Part shown: one piece after another, positions 1 to 9,762 of the stretch
Numbering within the stretch: position 1 is the stretch's first letter
Layout: each line of letters begins with the position of its first letter
Source: Aricia agestis
Lineage: Eukaryota; Arthropoda; Insecta; Lepidoptera; Lycaenidae
Direction of reading: 5' to 3'
Length of the DNA stretch: 64,000 nucleotides
NCBI RefSeq assembly: GCF_905147365.1
Contig: NC_056428.1
Coordinates: 14,290,001-14,354,000 of the forward strand
Program-made: the position numbers and the translations under genes
Notes under the pieces: generated by a model
The model's input: the letters and a program-made list of their open reading frames with translations, nothing else
Databases searched by the model: none
Told to the model about the DNA's origin: nothing

Positions 1-616
1 GCTATAAAAAATATGTCACGTCCTTTCCTGTGATGTACTCTAAATGTATGCGCAAAATTTAATAAAAATTGGTCCAGGCTCCAGCCGTTCACGCTCTATG
101 AATTAATTTTCAGTTGATGAACAGGAGAAAGTTGTGTGCATTTTTAAGGATATTAGAATATATTATGGCATCCAAAAAACGATTAAGGAAGAAGTAATAA
201 TAGAAAAATTACTCTAATTGCTATTAAAATATCTTGAAGCAAAGCTGTGGGTTGACCAAAGCTTGACCAAAGCTGTGGGTTGGCAAGGCGGAATTCCATC
301 ACTTACATTGATATTTAACGAAGTTTTTGTGAGCTTTCCCATTCCCCGATCGACCGACGACGACGTTTCATTACCGCCGTAAAACAACTCGCGGAATCTA
401 ATTAGCGTACTTGATGAGAATTATAGCGGGTTTATTCCAATCCAGCGATCAAATCCAGGGCTGGATTATAAATACTAATAAAATAAAAAGCCTTTTATTT
501 CTTAAAAACTACAAAAAGTATAAAAGAGAAAGTAAGATATATCTATTAAAGTGAGAACAGATTTTACACATATTATATAACTTTGGCGTCTGCACTAGGC
601 TGAGCCTGTCCCTCAG
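1..616. other. AT-rich stretch without a gene
   Basis: No coding region or clear transposon end is seen. The only structure is a short direct repeat of AAAGCTGTGGGTTG near 240 and 268. Confidence 0.5.
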
Positions 617-694
617 ATCACCAATATATTGTATATATTGTATATATACATATATATATATAAAAATATACAATATATACAATATATTGGTGAT
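617..694. repeat. Perfect AT-rich palindrome, MITE-like
   Basis: Two perfect 29-bp arms beginning ATCACCAATATATTG and ending CAATATATTGGTGAT face each other across a short TA-rich loop. The sequence could form a cruciform. No convincing target-site duplication is visible, so its transposon class is open. Confidence 0.7.
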
Positions 695-744
695 ATATGA
701 TAGCTAGTACCTAATAATTATAATAAAATTAAATTAAAAAAATA

Positions 745-846
745 AGGGGGGCTCCCATACAAAGAACACAATTATGGGTCTATTTTTGCTCTATAACGGT
801 ACGGAACCCTTCTTGAGCGAGTCCGACCAACACTTGGCCAATTTTT
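745..846 (-). mobile_element. Repeat A, 5' fragment
   Basis: Read on the minus strand this is the first ~100 bp of repeat A: the CAAGTG and GTCGGACTCG start module, the GGTTCCGTACC box and the GGGAGCCCCCC motif. The rest is missing. Confidence 0.65.
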
Positions 847-849
847 TAT

Positions 850-945
850 GTGACATACGGACGGACAGACAGACAGACAGACATACAGACAGACATGACG
901 AATCTATAAGGGTTCCGTTTTTTGCCTTTTAGCTACACGGAACCC
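850..945 (+). mobile_element. Repeat D, 3' fragment
   Basis: A GACA/GACG-rich stretch leads to AAGGGTTCCGTTTTTTGCC and CACGGAACCCT. A minus-strand relative lies at 62432-62495. It abuts the repeat A fragment head to head, so this is a junction between two insertions. Confidence 0.55.
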
Positions 946-1429
946 TATTTACACCTGGCAACCCTAAATTCGTGGCCAACTGACACTGAGAGCTGGCAAC
1001 CATTTTTATTTTAATTTGTTTCATCATTTTCATACATTATGTAAAATTGACTGAAAAAAGTCTTGAAAAAACATTATAGCTTGAAATTATGTACATTCTT
1101 ACTTCTTACATTAAAATAAATTACAAGTAATTCAGCTAATTGTTACAAGGCATCCCATCCTCGCAACGGGTTTGAGTATGACATATTCTGAGGCATACTC
1201 GGTTGTGTGCGTTCGATTCTGATACCGACAAGTGGACGCTTATCTTTAGTCCCCGACTCCCCACCTCAGTTATAAGCGAAAGTGCGAGAGAGACGCACGC
1301 ATTGTTACGTGCGATAAATAAGGACAAAGCATTGCAGCGCGTAGTTTTCAAAGCCACTTCGTCTCGTTTACGCAAGGTTATCGTTAACATTTTATTTGAG
1401 AATGTGTTCAAATTGTGCTTTCCAAAAAT

Positions 1430-1667
1430 GAAGACGTGTTTTTTGTGTCTCAAAAGTGGAAAATTAACCGACTTTAATAGTAAATCGTTTAAAAAATGTA
1501 CGTTTATGTCGTTGTTACGTAAAAATAAAAACTATAAATACAGCGACATAACCTTCAATGGTGATATTATAAAAGCACATGGATATCATTTACCATGTTA
1601 CAAGAAATTCACCGTCTTAAAACAAAAGGATAAAAATGAATACGAAAATTATTGCCAAATGCAAAAA
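1430..1667 (+). CDS. C2HC-module protein, exon 1
   Basis: First coding exon of a two-exon gene. From ATG 1430 it encodes about 79 residues with a Cys-x2-Cys pair (CFLC) and, some 45 residues later, a His-x3-Cys pair (HLPC), a zinc-binding C2HC pattern. The exon ends at AAA|GTAAGT in phase 0, which fits the acceptor at 5311-5312. The frame stays open upstream to ATG 1203, giving an alternative N-terminus of 76 extra residues, but that part has biased composition and includes an insect-type initiator sequence (TCAGT, 1266-1270). I therefore infer it is 5'UTR and prefer 1430. Similar N-terminal modules occur in many uncharacterised insect proteins, some apparently transposon-derived. The function is unknown. 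Confidence 0.6.
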
Positions 1668-1696
1668 GTAAGTAGGTACATAATTATTTTTAAGTT

Positions 1697-2010
1697 TTTT
1701 TTTTAATGAAATAAGGGGGCAAACGAGCAAACGGGTCACCTGATGGAAAGAAACTTCCATCGCCCATGGACACTCGCAGTATCATAAGAGCTGCAAGTGC
1801 GTTGCCGGCCTTTTAAGAGGGAACAGGGTAATAGGGGAGGGGAAGGATGGGAAGGGAAGGGACTAGGGTAGGGGATTGGGCCTCCGGTAAACTCACTCAC
1901 TCGGCGAAACACAGCGTAAGCGCTGTTTCACGCCGGTTTTGTGTGAGAACGTGGTATTTCCCCGGTCTAGCCGGCCCATTCGTGCCGAAGCGTGGCCCTC
2001 CCACGTATAA
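1697..2010 (-). mobile_element. SINE with LINE-derived tail
   Basis: Read on the minus strand: a head starting TACGTGGGAGGGCCACGC, a G/C-rich body, and a ~110-bp tail ending in poly-A (poly-T at 1697-1706 on the plus strand). The tail matches the 3' end of the LINE at 57351-57895, including the part that codes for that LINE's C-terminus. A second copy is at 18262-18593. It lies in the intron of the C2HC gene. Confidence 0.8.
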
Positions 2011-2899
2011 AACTGTAGTTATTTACTGTAACATAATATATTATTTTATTCAATTTTTTTAGAGAATATGTGCCTAACTTCATTTACGAATGAAATCTCC
2101 ATACTATATGAAACGAGAAGCGTTTGCTCCAAAATTTTCTCGGGAATTAGCTGATATATTATGATTTTTAAACTCTAGAGGTGGCCGTCGGAGTTCGGAT
2201 CCTCATGGCAAGCGACCGCGACTGACAAAAGATTGAATAAAATGGCACCTTACAAGTGGGCGCCTAGAGTTTAGACCTACAATAATATTGAACAATATCA
2301 CGTGTACTGCCGTCACAATAGACATAACTACCAGTAGTTCGACTGCAAAGAAACGGACAGGTTTCAATATCTGTCAAATTCGTCGGGTTTCACTAGGATT
2401 ATGAACGGAATGTGCCTCGCGCTGGCTGATATAATTTATTTTTAAATATTTAAAATAAAGATTTCAAAATTGGATTCTGTCAATTTTAATCGCATATGCC
2501 AAAACACAAACAACAATACGACCAAAGAGGAACACGTCCACCGAATATGTCATAGTTTTAAATTCGTAGGTAACAATTTAACAACCCTGGCGACGATTTT
2601 CGTCATAATACGTCAAATTTAAAAATTTCAACATCAGTTCTAAGTCGGTATACTCTATCATTCTGTCTACTCTGCTGCCGTGCGTAATAAGTACTCAATA
2701 ACTATTATTGTGCGCCTTCATACCCCAGGCAAGTTAGACATATTTTGAGGTTGCATAAATGCGCACTAATCTGAAAATCGGTAAAATTGTTTAGAACATG
2801 ATTCAAAATTAAATTTGAAAGTTCCCCATAATTCCCTCGTGTGAAAAAAACACAAAACCCAAACGACGATTTCAACTTCTTGAATCGAAACCTTAAAAA
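2011..2899. other. Intron sequence, mostly unassigned
   Basis: No exon or full element is seen. Bases 2341-2370 are identical to 46384-46413, and CCTCGCGCTGGCTG near 2416 recurs near 30416, so fragments of unnamed dispersed repeats are present. Confidence 0.4.
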
Positions 2900-3487
2900 T
2901 CGGCCAAGTGCGAGTCGGACTCGCGCACGAAGGGTTCCGTACCGTTATAGAGGAAAAAATAGGCCAAAAATTGTGTTTTTTGTATGGGAGCCCCCTTAAT
3001 TATTTATTTCATTTAAATATTATTATGAATTATTAAAGTACACATACATTTAAGGCTTTTGTGAAAATTTCAAGTGCCTACGTCTTATCATTAGTGATTA
3101 TGAGCAAAAAAGGCCAAAAAAAATCACGTTTGTTGTATGGGAGCCCCCCTTAAATATTAATATTACTAGCTGTCCCGGTGAACTTCGTGTCACTTAAAAA
3201 CCTTCCCTGGACTTCTACGAATATTTTAAGACTAAAATTAGCCCAATCCGTTCAGCCGTTCTCGAGTTTTGCGCTTAGCAACACATTCAGCGACTCATTT
3301 TTATATTATAGATTTTGTTTTTAGTATTTGTTGTTATAGCGGCAACAAATATCCACAATCTGTGAAAATTTCAGAAGTCTAGCGGTATAGCGGTTCTTGA
3401 GATACAGCCTGGCGACAGACAGACAGACGGACAGACAACGAAGTCTGAGTAATAGGGTCCCGTTTTTACCCTTTGAGTACGGAACCC
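2900..3487 (+). mobile_element. Repeat A, full-length copy
   Basis: Runs from CGGCCAAGTGCGAGTCGG through the GGTTCCGTACC box, two TATGGGAGCCCC motifs, TTGTTATAGCGGCAAC, a GACAGACAGACGGAC tract, to GGGTCCCG and GAGTACGGAACCC. Other copies are at 19310-20476, 27783-28272 and 29497-29955. A Helitron interrupts it at 3166-3312; removing that restores the same order as the other copies. No coding capacity is visible, so it is a non-autonomous element; its class is uncertain. Confidence 0.8.
3166..3312 (-). mobile_element. Short Helitron nested in repeat A
   Basis: A 147-bp insertion running from CTAG at 3166 (the 3' end read on the minus strand) to GA at 3311-3312 (complement of the 5' TC), inserted between A and T. 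This is the Helitron pattern. It contains the CTGTCCCGGTGAACTTCGT end common in moth and butterfly repeats. Confidence 0.75.
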
Positions 3488-3678
3488 ACCACCATTTTTT
3501 GTAGATAATTTTATGAGTTATGACCTAATATTTTGTTAAACAATAATTTTTTTAAACTTACCGTTTTGCTAAAAATCTTAAAAAACTAATTTTTTTGACC
3601 TTTGACATTGGGTAAAAAAAATTCCGTACAGGGAAACTATGAGGAACTTTCAAATATCATTTGTAATCATAATATTCC

Positions 3679-4280
3679 AAAGCGGGGAATTGACTACCGG
3701 GCAGGTCTGTCGCATGTCTGCTCGTCAATTCCTAGGTACGGGCACAGACATGCCCGTTGGCCCGTGCCCGCAGCCTGCCCGCGAGATCGCATTTTCCCCG
3801 CGCGGGCACGGGCAAGTCTGTAGTCTGTACATGAATGGTCGTGACGGGCGGCCCGTTGTCATTTGCGCCTTGGAGAGCGACTGGAGTGCACTTAAAATAT
3901 TTTAAAGCATATTATTGTAAACAATACAAACACTATATAATACTTAGGAATGAAGGAACAAAAACAATTTTGACATATGTTTATTTCCATTTACCGGTCG
4001 TATCCTTGTTTGTAGAAAGTTAAAAGCAAGGATTACATGAACACCGATCTACGTAATGCCGCTAATACAGCGAACTTATTGAAAAATCCAAAGAAATCAA
4101 TGCCGATGCTGATCTATCATTTGTTACAAAGAAGATTGAGTCCATGAGTTCACGGCCGTGCTGCAGCCCTCTATCTATTCGACTGACTTGCCTGTTATGT
4201 GTGTGTTCAATAGGGGCAAGCGGCAGACTTGTGCCAGACCGGGCAGCCCACGGGCAGCCCGGTAGTGAATTCCCCGCTTT
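3679..4280. mobile_element. TIR transposon, ~600 bp, non-autonomous
   Basis: Matching inverted ends: AAAGCGGGGAATTGACTACC on the left, and the complement of GGTAGTGAATTCCCCGCTTT on the right. Subterminal stretches rich in CGGGCA and GCCCG occur at both ends. Short open stretches inside are not recognisable as a transposase. No clear duplication of the target is visible; hAT-type is a guess. Confidence 0.7.
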
Positions 4281-4292
4281 AACAATAAATTC

Positions 4293-4324
4293 CCAAAAAT
4301 ACCCTATTTATAGGGTATTTTTGG
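4293..4324. repeat. Perfect 15-bp palindrome
   Basis: CCAAAAATACCCTAT and its exact complement are separated by two bases. It lies directly beside the TIR element ending at 4280. Confidence 0.7.
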
Positions 4325-5312
4325 TGAAGCTTGACTGGGGTATGGGTTCAATATTGCGAGCGAGATATTGACAATTAAGTTGCTCGTCTAGTGGTATGAG
4401 ATCCCAACGTTAAATTCTGCATATAACGTTTTTTTCGATTAAATATATTCTTAAGTAATCTTTAGAACGTATGGAATAGATTAAGGTTGGGTTGCCTTGT
4501 TAAAACTAGCCGCAAGTACCTTTAATTAAGTTTAATGTACCTACTTAAGAAATTGGCATAATTTGCATATAATAATTTTTTATTCAGTAAATTTTACATC
4601 ATTAGAAAGAAAATGACGGGACAAAATAAGGTATTAAAGGTTGCCACCTCTAAGTCTGCCGCGACCTAGGGTTGCCAGCCCGTAAATAGACATACTTCTT
4701 CGTCAAAATTGAAGTATCGTTTTTTTTTTCATTGTTAATACAAAATTTAACCTTGATGCATATTAATCACGAATATCCATGGTTGCCACATGCACGATTT
4801 TGGGAACGACATTACTTTAAAATATATTTCATCGAAAAAAACGATACATGCAAGATTTAGCGGTGGGATCTTAGGCCAAAGGGGGGGGTTAGGTTTCATT
4901 GTCTAGCAACAATGGTCTAGCGACCCATGCCGCCGCTCCTTTGTAGTGGCGTAGAGCAAATTGATTTCTCAGAAATTGCCAAGCAAATACACAAAAGTCT
5001 CCTTGTTTGACTAAGATATTTTCCTTAATTTATTAGCATGAATTAGGTAATATTATAAGAAAATTTAGTGAATGATATTCACTTTACTGAACTAACGAAT
5101 ATTATCTTTATATAATTATCATTCGTTAATATTATTGATATTTAACGAAGAAGAAAGGTGAAAATATTATATTTATTTAACATTTTAAACATTTTCATTT
5201 ACCTCAAACAACAAAACCTTAAATGAATAGTATTAGAAAAGTACAGGCTTCTCCCCTATTATAGAAAGTATTGACTTTTGTATATAAATAAAAAATATCA
5301 TTTTTACTCCAG
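4325..5312. other. Rest of the C2HC-gene intron
   Basis: AT-rich, with no exon seen. It ends with the acceptor TTTTTACTCCAG at 5301-5312. Confidence 0.5.
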
Positions 5313-6269
5313 GAGGCACCATCAGCATCGTCTTCAGTCAAATCCGAGGAGTTATCTGATGAAGGAGCAACAAATGAATCGTTGATGGAAGAGGAAGAAA
5401 TTGTTCCACCAGCACAATCTGTGCTTCCTAAGGAGAAAAAATTGCCATGCATTTTTTGTGGAGCTATAGAAAAGAAAAGTAGAAATAGGCGATTGCTTGT
5501 CTCATTCCCCGAATCAGAAGATGCAATTGACGACATTAAGAAAATGGCAAGGCTCAATGATGATAATCGAATTTCAGAAATCATTGACAACAAAGAAATT
5601 GTTGCATATCACAAGGTTTGTCTTGCCTCCTATAAAATAAAAACGAGAAGACAATCAGCGGAGCAGCATTCACCAGGATTTTGGCATGAGAACAGAGAAT
5701 GGCACCAAGACGCTTTTGACTCCCTATTTGCATTTATTGAGCAGGAAATTATTGAAAAAAGAGGAGTCGTGTATCTGGCAGATCTGCTTTTGAGATACAA
5801 AGCTCTTTTATTGGAGTTGATGCCGGATAGCATGTCCGCTGAAGATGTAACCAATGTAAATTATTATCGAATAGAAACATTAGAATCGAAAATCATGATT
5901 GCTTTTGGAGAGTCTCTAACTATAGAAAATTCTGCCGAACCGCATCCAAAGAAAATCGTTTACGTAAGAGACATTACTACTCCGGAGTTAGCGAGTAAGG
6001 CTGCGAATTTACGAACAAAGAAGAATAAACTCGAACAAGCGGCGTACGAGTTAAGGAATTGCGTCACAAACATTAACGCCAAAGAACTTGCAGATAAATT
6101 AACAGCTGAAGATGTAATCCAGGAGGGTTATATTCCAGACCAACTATTTGACTTCATATGCAACCTCATCCGAGGACCTGACATTCGTCGGAAGAATAGC
6201 GATGAAAACTTTGTCAAAATCAAGTCAATATGCAGTGATATAATTAAGGCTATGACAATGTCGAGTTGA
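5313..6269 (+). CDS. C2HC-module protein, exon 2 and stop
   Basis: Follows the acceptor TTTTTACTCCAG and continues exon 1 in phase 0. An acidic serine-rich linker leads to a second zinc-type module: CIFCG, then HKVC about 55 residues later. A Trp/His-containing block (FWHENREWHQDAF) and a long charged helical region follow. With exon 1 the protein is about 397 residues; an internal ATG at 5382 would give 295. From memory, proteins with paired CxxC...HxxC modules and a WHE...HQ block are widespread in insects and often longer, so this copy may be C-terminally truncated at TGA 6267. No catalytic residues are evident. It could be a domesticated or degraded transposon protein; the reading frame itself is intact. 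Confidence 0.65.
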   Translation, partial: EAPSASSSVKSEELSDEGATNESLMEEEEIVPPAQSVLPKEKKLPCIFCGAIEKKSRNRRLLVSFPESEDAIDDIKKMARLNDDNRISEIIDNKEIVAYHKVCLASYKIKTRRQSAEQHSPGFWHENREWHQDAFDSLFAFIEQEIIEKRGVVYLADLLLRYKALLLELMPDSMSAEDVTNVNYYRIETLESKIMIAFGESLTIENSAEPHPKKIVYVRDITTPELASKAANLRTKKNKLEQAAYELRNCVTNINAKELADKLTAEDVIQEGYIPDQLFDFICNLIRGPDIRRKNSDENFVKIKSICSDIIKAMTMSS

Positions 6270-6756
6270 ACCATGAAAACGTTTGAAGCTCGCTCTCGCC
6301 ATGAAATCGTTCACTAGTTCGAAGAAAGTGATTTCTATATTGTAGAAATATGGCCACATATTGGATATTGGATACAATTTAACAGAATAAATTGAAACCA
6401 AGATGAAACATACAGACTACAGTAAATGAAAATAATAAAATGTCCCAACTGGAATAGATCCGGCGAGTAAACGCAGCTTCCATGTTGCATTCGATAATTT
6501 CGTTTTGTCGATACAAACTATACAACTATTTGAATTAAAAATGGGTCATCAACCAAGTGATAAAAATTGACATTATGCTCAAACATTTATATTTAATAAA
6601 CATTAAGAAAATAAACTTGTCTTTCACAACATCATACTATTGTTTGCAGCACGTCACAATGCGTGATCTTCTCTTTTACATTTCCAGCTAGTCATTCACA
6701 AAACTTACCTATCCCTAATCTACTACATTATACACACTGTATGTTGACTGTCTCAT
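6270..6756. other. Downstream of the C2HC gene, unassigned
   Basis: No further exon is seen. A small palindrome (TACACACTGTAT and its complement) lies at about 6731-6767, overlapping the end of the next repeat. Confidence 0.4.
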
Positions 6757-6855
6757 ATACAGTGTGTAACAAAAATAAGTGATAATACATTAGGGTGCGT
6801 ACATGTTCCTTGTAGAGAGTTCACTGTGAAAGTAGCAGCTCTGAAAGACCAACAT
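6757..6855 (+). mobile_element. TIR-like ~100-bp end (left)
   Basis: Begins ATACAGTGTGTAACAAAAAT and includes GTTCCTTGTAGAGAGTTCAC and CTGAAAGACCAA. The inverted counterpart at 9165-9270 shares almost the whole stretch. The two may bound one 2.5 kb composite or be two separate copies. Confidence 0.65.
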
Positions 6856-7246
6856 TTTTAATTATTTGTAGTCCGGTTTAAAAGGAATGACTCAAATGAT
6901 TCCCTCCTATGAGTCATTTCTTTTACTCCAACACATCGTTTTTTAGTTATTAGCCAAAAACCAAAACTTGAGACTTTTGTTACCCTCCCCTCACTGCGGC
7001 TCTCCTTCTAGACTTCAGGACTTTTAGTATGATTTGTCCCTAAGCACCCTGACTAAGTTCCAGCAGTAATCTCTTAGGTTCCCGGCCTTCCCGCTCACGC
7101 ATCATACAACAGCTACTTTACTGACTGACCTACATATTGCAAAAATTTTAATTACTTTATTATTTCACAAATAACAATAATAATTATTAAACCAATCAAT
7201 CATTCTTTGTTTTACTCGACTAGACCGAAACTAGACTAATAAATAA
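6856..7246. other. Unassigned between repeats
   Basis: No gene is seen. A short inverted motif AATGACTCA/TGAGTCATT occurs near 6885-6920. Confidence 0.4.
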
Positions 7247-7314
7247 AATAAACAAACACTAACTTCTTTAATTAAAAATTAAATGGTTTATTAAGAAGTT
7301 AGTGTTTGTTTATT
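7247..7314. repeat. Palindrome, 22-bp arms
   Basis: AATAAACAAACACTAACTTC is repeated in inverse at GAAGTTAGTGTTTGTTTATT across an AT-rich loop. This looks like a small MITE. Confidence 0.7.
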
Positions 7315-7499
7315 GTATAAATTGACAGTGACTCCATAGGCCTCAGTATAATACAACACTAACAAACACACATTTTTGATATTATATAGAATTACGAATA
7401 CATTAAAATTAGATGAATTTTAGAATTCTCAAAATATGGCGTGGAATTATGATCGACAATTATTATAATTCACCATTTATGATAAACTACACATCAAAT

Positions 7500-7700
7500 C
7501 TAGATGGTTTCCGCAACTCCGTTGCGTCAAAATACGTTTAACACGCGTACATTACCATTTACCGCGTACAACCTAGTAAGTATATAGATATATGCTTTGG
7601 GTCCCGAGAAAGGACATCGGATACTTATTATCCTAGAAAAATGTACGGTTCCCGCATGATAGACGATTTTTGGCGCAACAGAGCTGCGAGCGTCATCTAC
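7500..7700. mobile_element. Two Helitron-end fragments
   Basis: A minus-strand 3' end starts at CTAG 7500 with the GCAACTCCGTTGCG hairpin. A plus-strand 3' end finishes at about 7700 with TTTTTGGCGCAAC and CATCTAC (CTAG altered to CTAC). Both belong to the family at 33187-33377. Confidence 0.55.
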
Positions 7701-7996
7701 AAATCATTATAACTTTTATCTTAATAAAATAGTATTTATATTTTGTAGAGCACAAAAATAAAGTTTCGATAAAAAGAAAAACCGATTCTATTACATTTTC
7801 GTTTCAGCTCTCTATTTATTAATGTGTCGTTTCATTGTACCCGAAATATAAAGAAAATACAGAAATATAGATAGAAGAACTAACAATGACAATAAAATCT
7901 GAACACTCCAAGTGATTGGAAATTCGGCTGGAGTTGTACCCCTATTCTACTTTATCAATGCGACATGAAAGCAGCTTCGTACTTTATTCCATCTAA

Positions 7997-8108
7997 GAGC
8001 GCTCACAGACGAACGGCACGCGTCGACGGCAGCCCTCAATTGTCGACGGCTGCCTTCGACTACCGTCGACGCGTGTCGTCAGCAAGTGCCTTTCGCCTGT
8101 TAGCGCTC
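7997..8108. mobile_element. Harbinger-type MITE, TAA duplication
   Basis: A 112-bp near-palindrome starting GAGCGCTCACAGACGAAC, with an inverted end GTTAGCGCTC, flanked by TAA at 7994-7996 and 8109-8111. A 3-bp TAA/TTA duplication is typical of PIF/Harbinger. A relative with similar ends is at 27087-27183. Confidence 0.75.
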
Positions 8109-8236
8109 TAATCAGTTTGCAAATAAATTACAAAATTGTATTCTGATTTATATCAAACCGACGTCAAACGCGTTCTGATTGTTGAATAATTCTAAGTCAG
8201 TCGTTTGACGTTTGCTTGACATATACCCTTTTATTG

Positions 8237-8583
8237 CGCCTCTACACGATGGCCCATCGTAGTGGCCCATCACGATGGCCCAGCGTGTGAAAGACGTAGT
8301 GGCGTAGGATTGCTGATGGCGCCAGCGATGGTGGTGAGATGGCGGCGGTGTAGCGCCTCTACAAGATGGCCCATCGTAGTGGCCCATCACGATGGCCCAG
8401 TGTGGGGAGGACGTATCACGTAGTGGTGTAGGATGGTTTATGGCACCAGCGATGGTCGTGAGATGGCGGCGGTAGATGGCCCAGTGTGGGGAGGACGTAT
8501 CACGTAGTGGTGTAGGATGGTTTATTATGGCACCAGCGATGGTCGTGGGATGGCGGTCGGTTTTTCGGCCACACATCAAAGGG
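8237..8583 (+). mobile_element. Tandem-unit element, about three ~120-bp units
   Basis: Units contain ATGGCCCATCGTAGTGGCCC, GGGGAGGACGTA and GGCACCAGCGATGG, and end with GGTTTTTCGGCCACACATC. The reverse-oriented copy at 46560-46845 has the same unit and the same terminal module. Open frames across it are an effect of the repeat and are not taken as genes. Confidence 0.7.
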
Positions 8584-8776
8584 AATGGCCCAGAGACATT
8601 TATATAAGTACAAAAAAGGTTTTTTGTAAATCAATGCCCAGGGATAGCGGTACGCCTGTCGCCTCTACACGTGGCCGATACCACAGTCTGCACTCTGCGC
8701 CCGACCGCGGACGAGTGAGGACGTCGTATGTCAATTTACGAATTTCATTGAAAATGACGAGTACGTGGTCTCATAA

Positions 8777-8950
8777 TCTAATATATAAAATTCTCGTGTC
8801 ACAGTTTTCGTTGCCATACTCCTCCGAAACGGCTTGACCGATTCTCATGAAATTTTGTGAGCATATTGAGTAGGTCTGAGAATCGGCCAACATCTATTTT
8901 TCATACCAAAAAAATATATATGGCAAAACAACGTTTGCCGGGACAGCTAG
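8777..8950 (+). mobile_element. Helitron, first of a tandem pair
   Basis: Starts TCTAATATATAAAATTCTCG after an A and ends AACGTTTGCCGGGACAGCTAG followed by T, matching A|TC...CTAG|T. Non-autonomous, 174 bp. Confidence 0.8.
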
Positions 8951-9110
8951 TCTAATAAATAAAATTCTCGTGTCACAGTATTTGTGCACGAACTCCTCCC
9001 AAACGGCTCAACCGATTTTAATGAAATTTCGTATGTACATTATAAGACCTGAGAATAGGTTTATCTTCTTTTTATTTATGTGGTACAACAACGTTTGCCG
9101 GGTCCGCTAG
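8951..9110 (+). mobile_element. Helitron, second of a tandem pair
   Basis: Begins TCTAATAAATAAAATTC directly after the CTAG of the previous element, with no base between, and ends GCCGGGTCCGCTAG|T. Same family, about 160 bp, diverged from the first copy. Confidence 0.8.
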
Positions 9111-9164
9111 TGAAGTTAAAAAAAATTGAAAATTGTACGTGTTCCTCATAGAGAGGCCTCCCAA

Positions 9165-9270
9165 TTTGGTCTTTCAGCGCTGCTACTTTCAGTGAACTCT
9201 CTAGTCTCTACAAGGAACACAAACAGACCCTAAAGTATTATATCACTTAGTTTTGTTACATCCTGTATAT
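9165..9270 (-). mobile_element. TIR-like ~100-bp end (right)
   Basis: Inverted counterpart of 6757-6855, with a 7-bp insertion after GTTCCTTGTAGAGA. It ends GTTACATCCTGTAT on the plus strand. Confidence 0.65.
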
Positions 9271-9274
9271 TGAC

Positions 9275-9495
9275 GACAAAAAGTTTTCAATGTTCCTGGG
9301 TCATGGATGTGTATTAAATATGTGTATCGTATTATAGTAAACATCTTAAATAATTATATTTAATACTTTTATATGTATAGTATAAATATAAAAGTATTAA
9401 ATATATTTCCGCTGTCTGGTACCCGTAACACAAGTCCTTCAGGTACTTAGCACGGGGCCAGACTAACGTGGTGTGAAGCGTCCATAGATATTATT
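9275..9495 (+). mobile_element. SINE body, headless copy
   Basis: Starts CAAAAAGTTTTCAATGTTCC and contains GTCTGGTACCCGTAACACAA and CAGACTAACGTGGTG. The copy at 38310-38440 shows the missing tRNA-like head with GGTTCGAGTCCC, so this is a 5'-truncated member. Confidence 0.6.
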
Positions 9496-9501
9496 ATTAT
9501 A

Positions 9502-9540
9502 CTAGTAGCTGTTGCCCGTGACTTCGTCTGCGACAGTATA
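9502..9540 (-). mobile_element. Helitron 3'-end fragment
   Basis: CTAGTAGCTGTTGCCCGTGA then CTTCGTCTGCG is a degraded minus-strand Helitron terminus. Confidence 0.5.
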
Positions 9541-9762
9541 TGTATAATAACAAACATAGATACACATAACACATACACAATTATGAATGCATTGTGCACA
9601 TTAATGAAATGATGGTTTCCGCTTTACAGATATATTATTGCCGCAGCGGCTTATGCTTCCACGTCCATCTTGAACGACGTTTAGATCACAATTCACAAGT
9701 CACAACTGAACACGGCCATCATGTAGAGGCGTTGCGACTGCGATCTATGAATACTCATAATA

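Noticed and set aside
1136..1453. 105-codon minus-strand frame
   Set aside because: It overlaps the start of the C2HC gene on the opposite strand and has no recognisable content.
8148..8579. 143-codon minus-strand frame
   Set aside because: It reads through the tandem-unit element; the repeated protein pattern comes from the DNA repeat.
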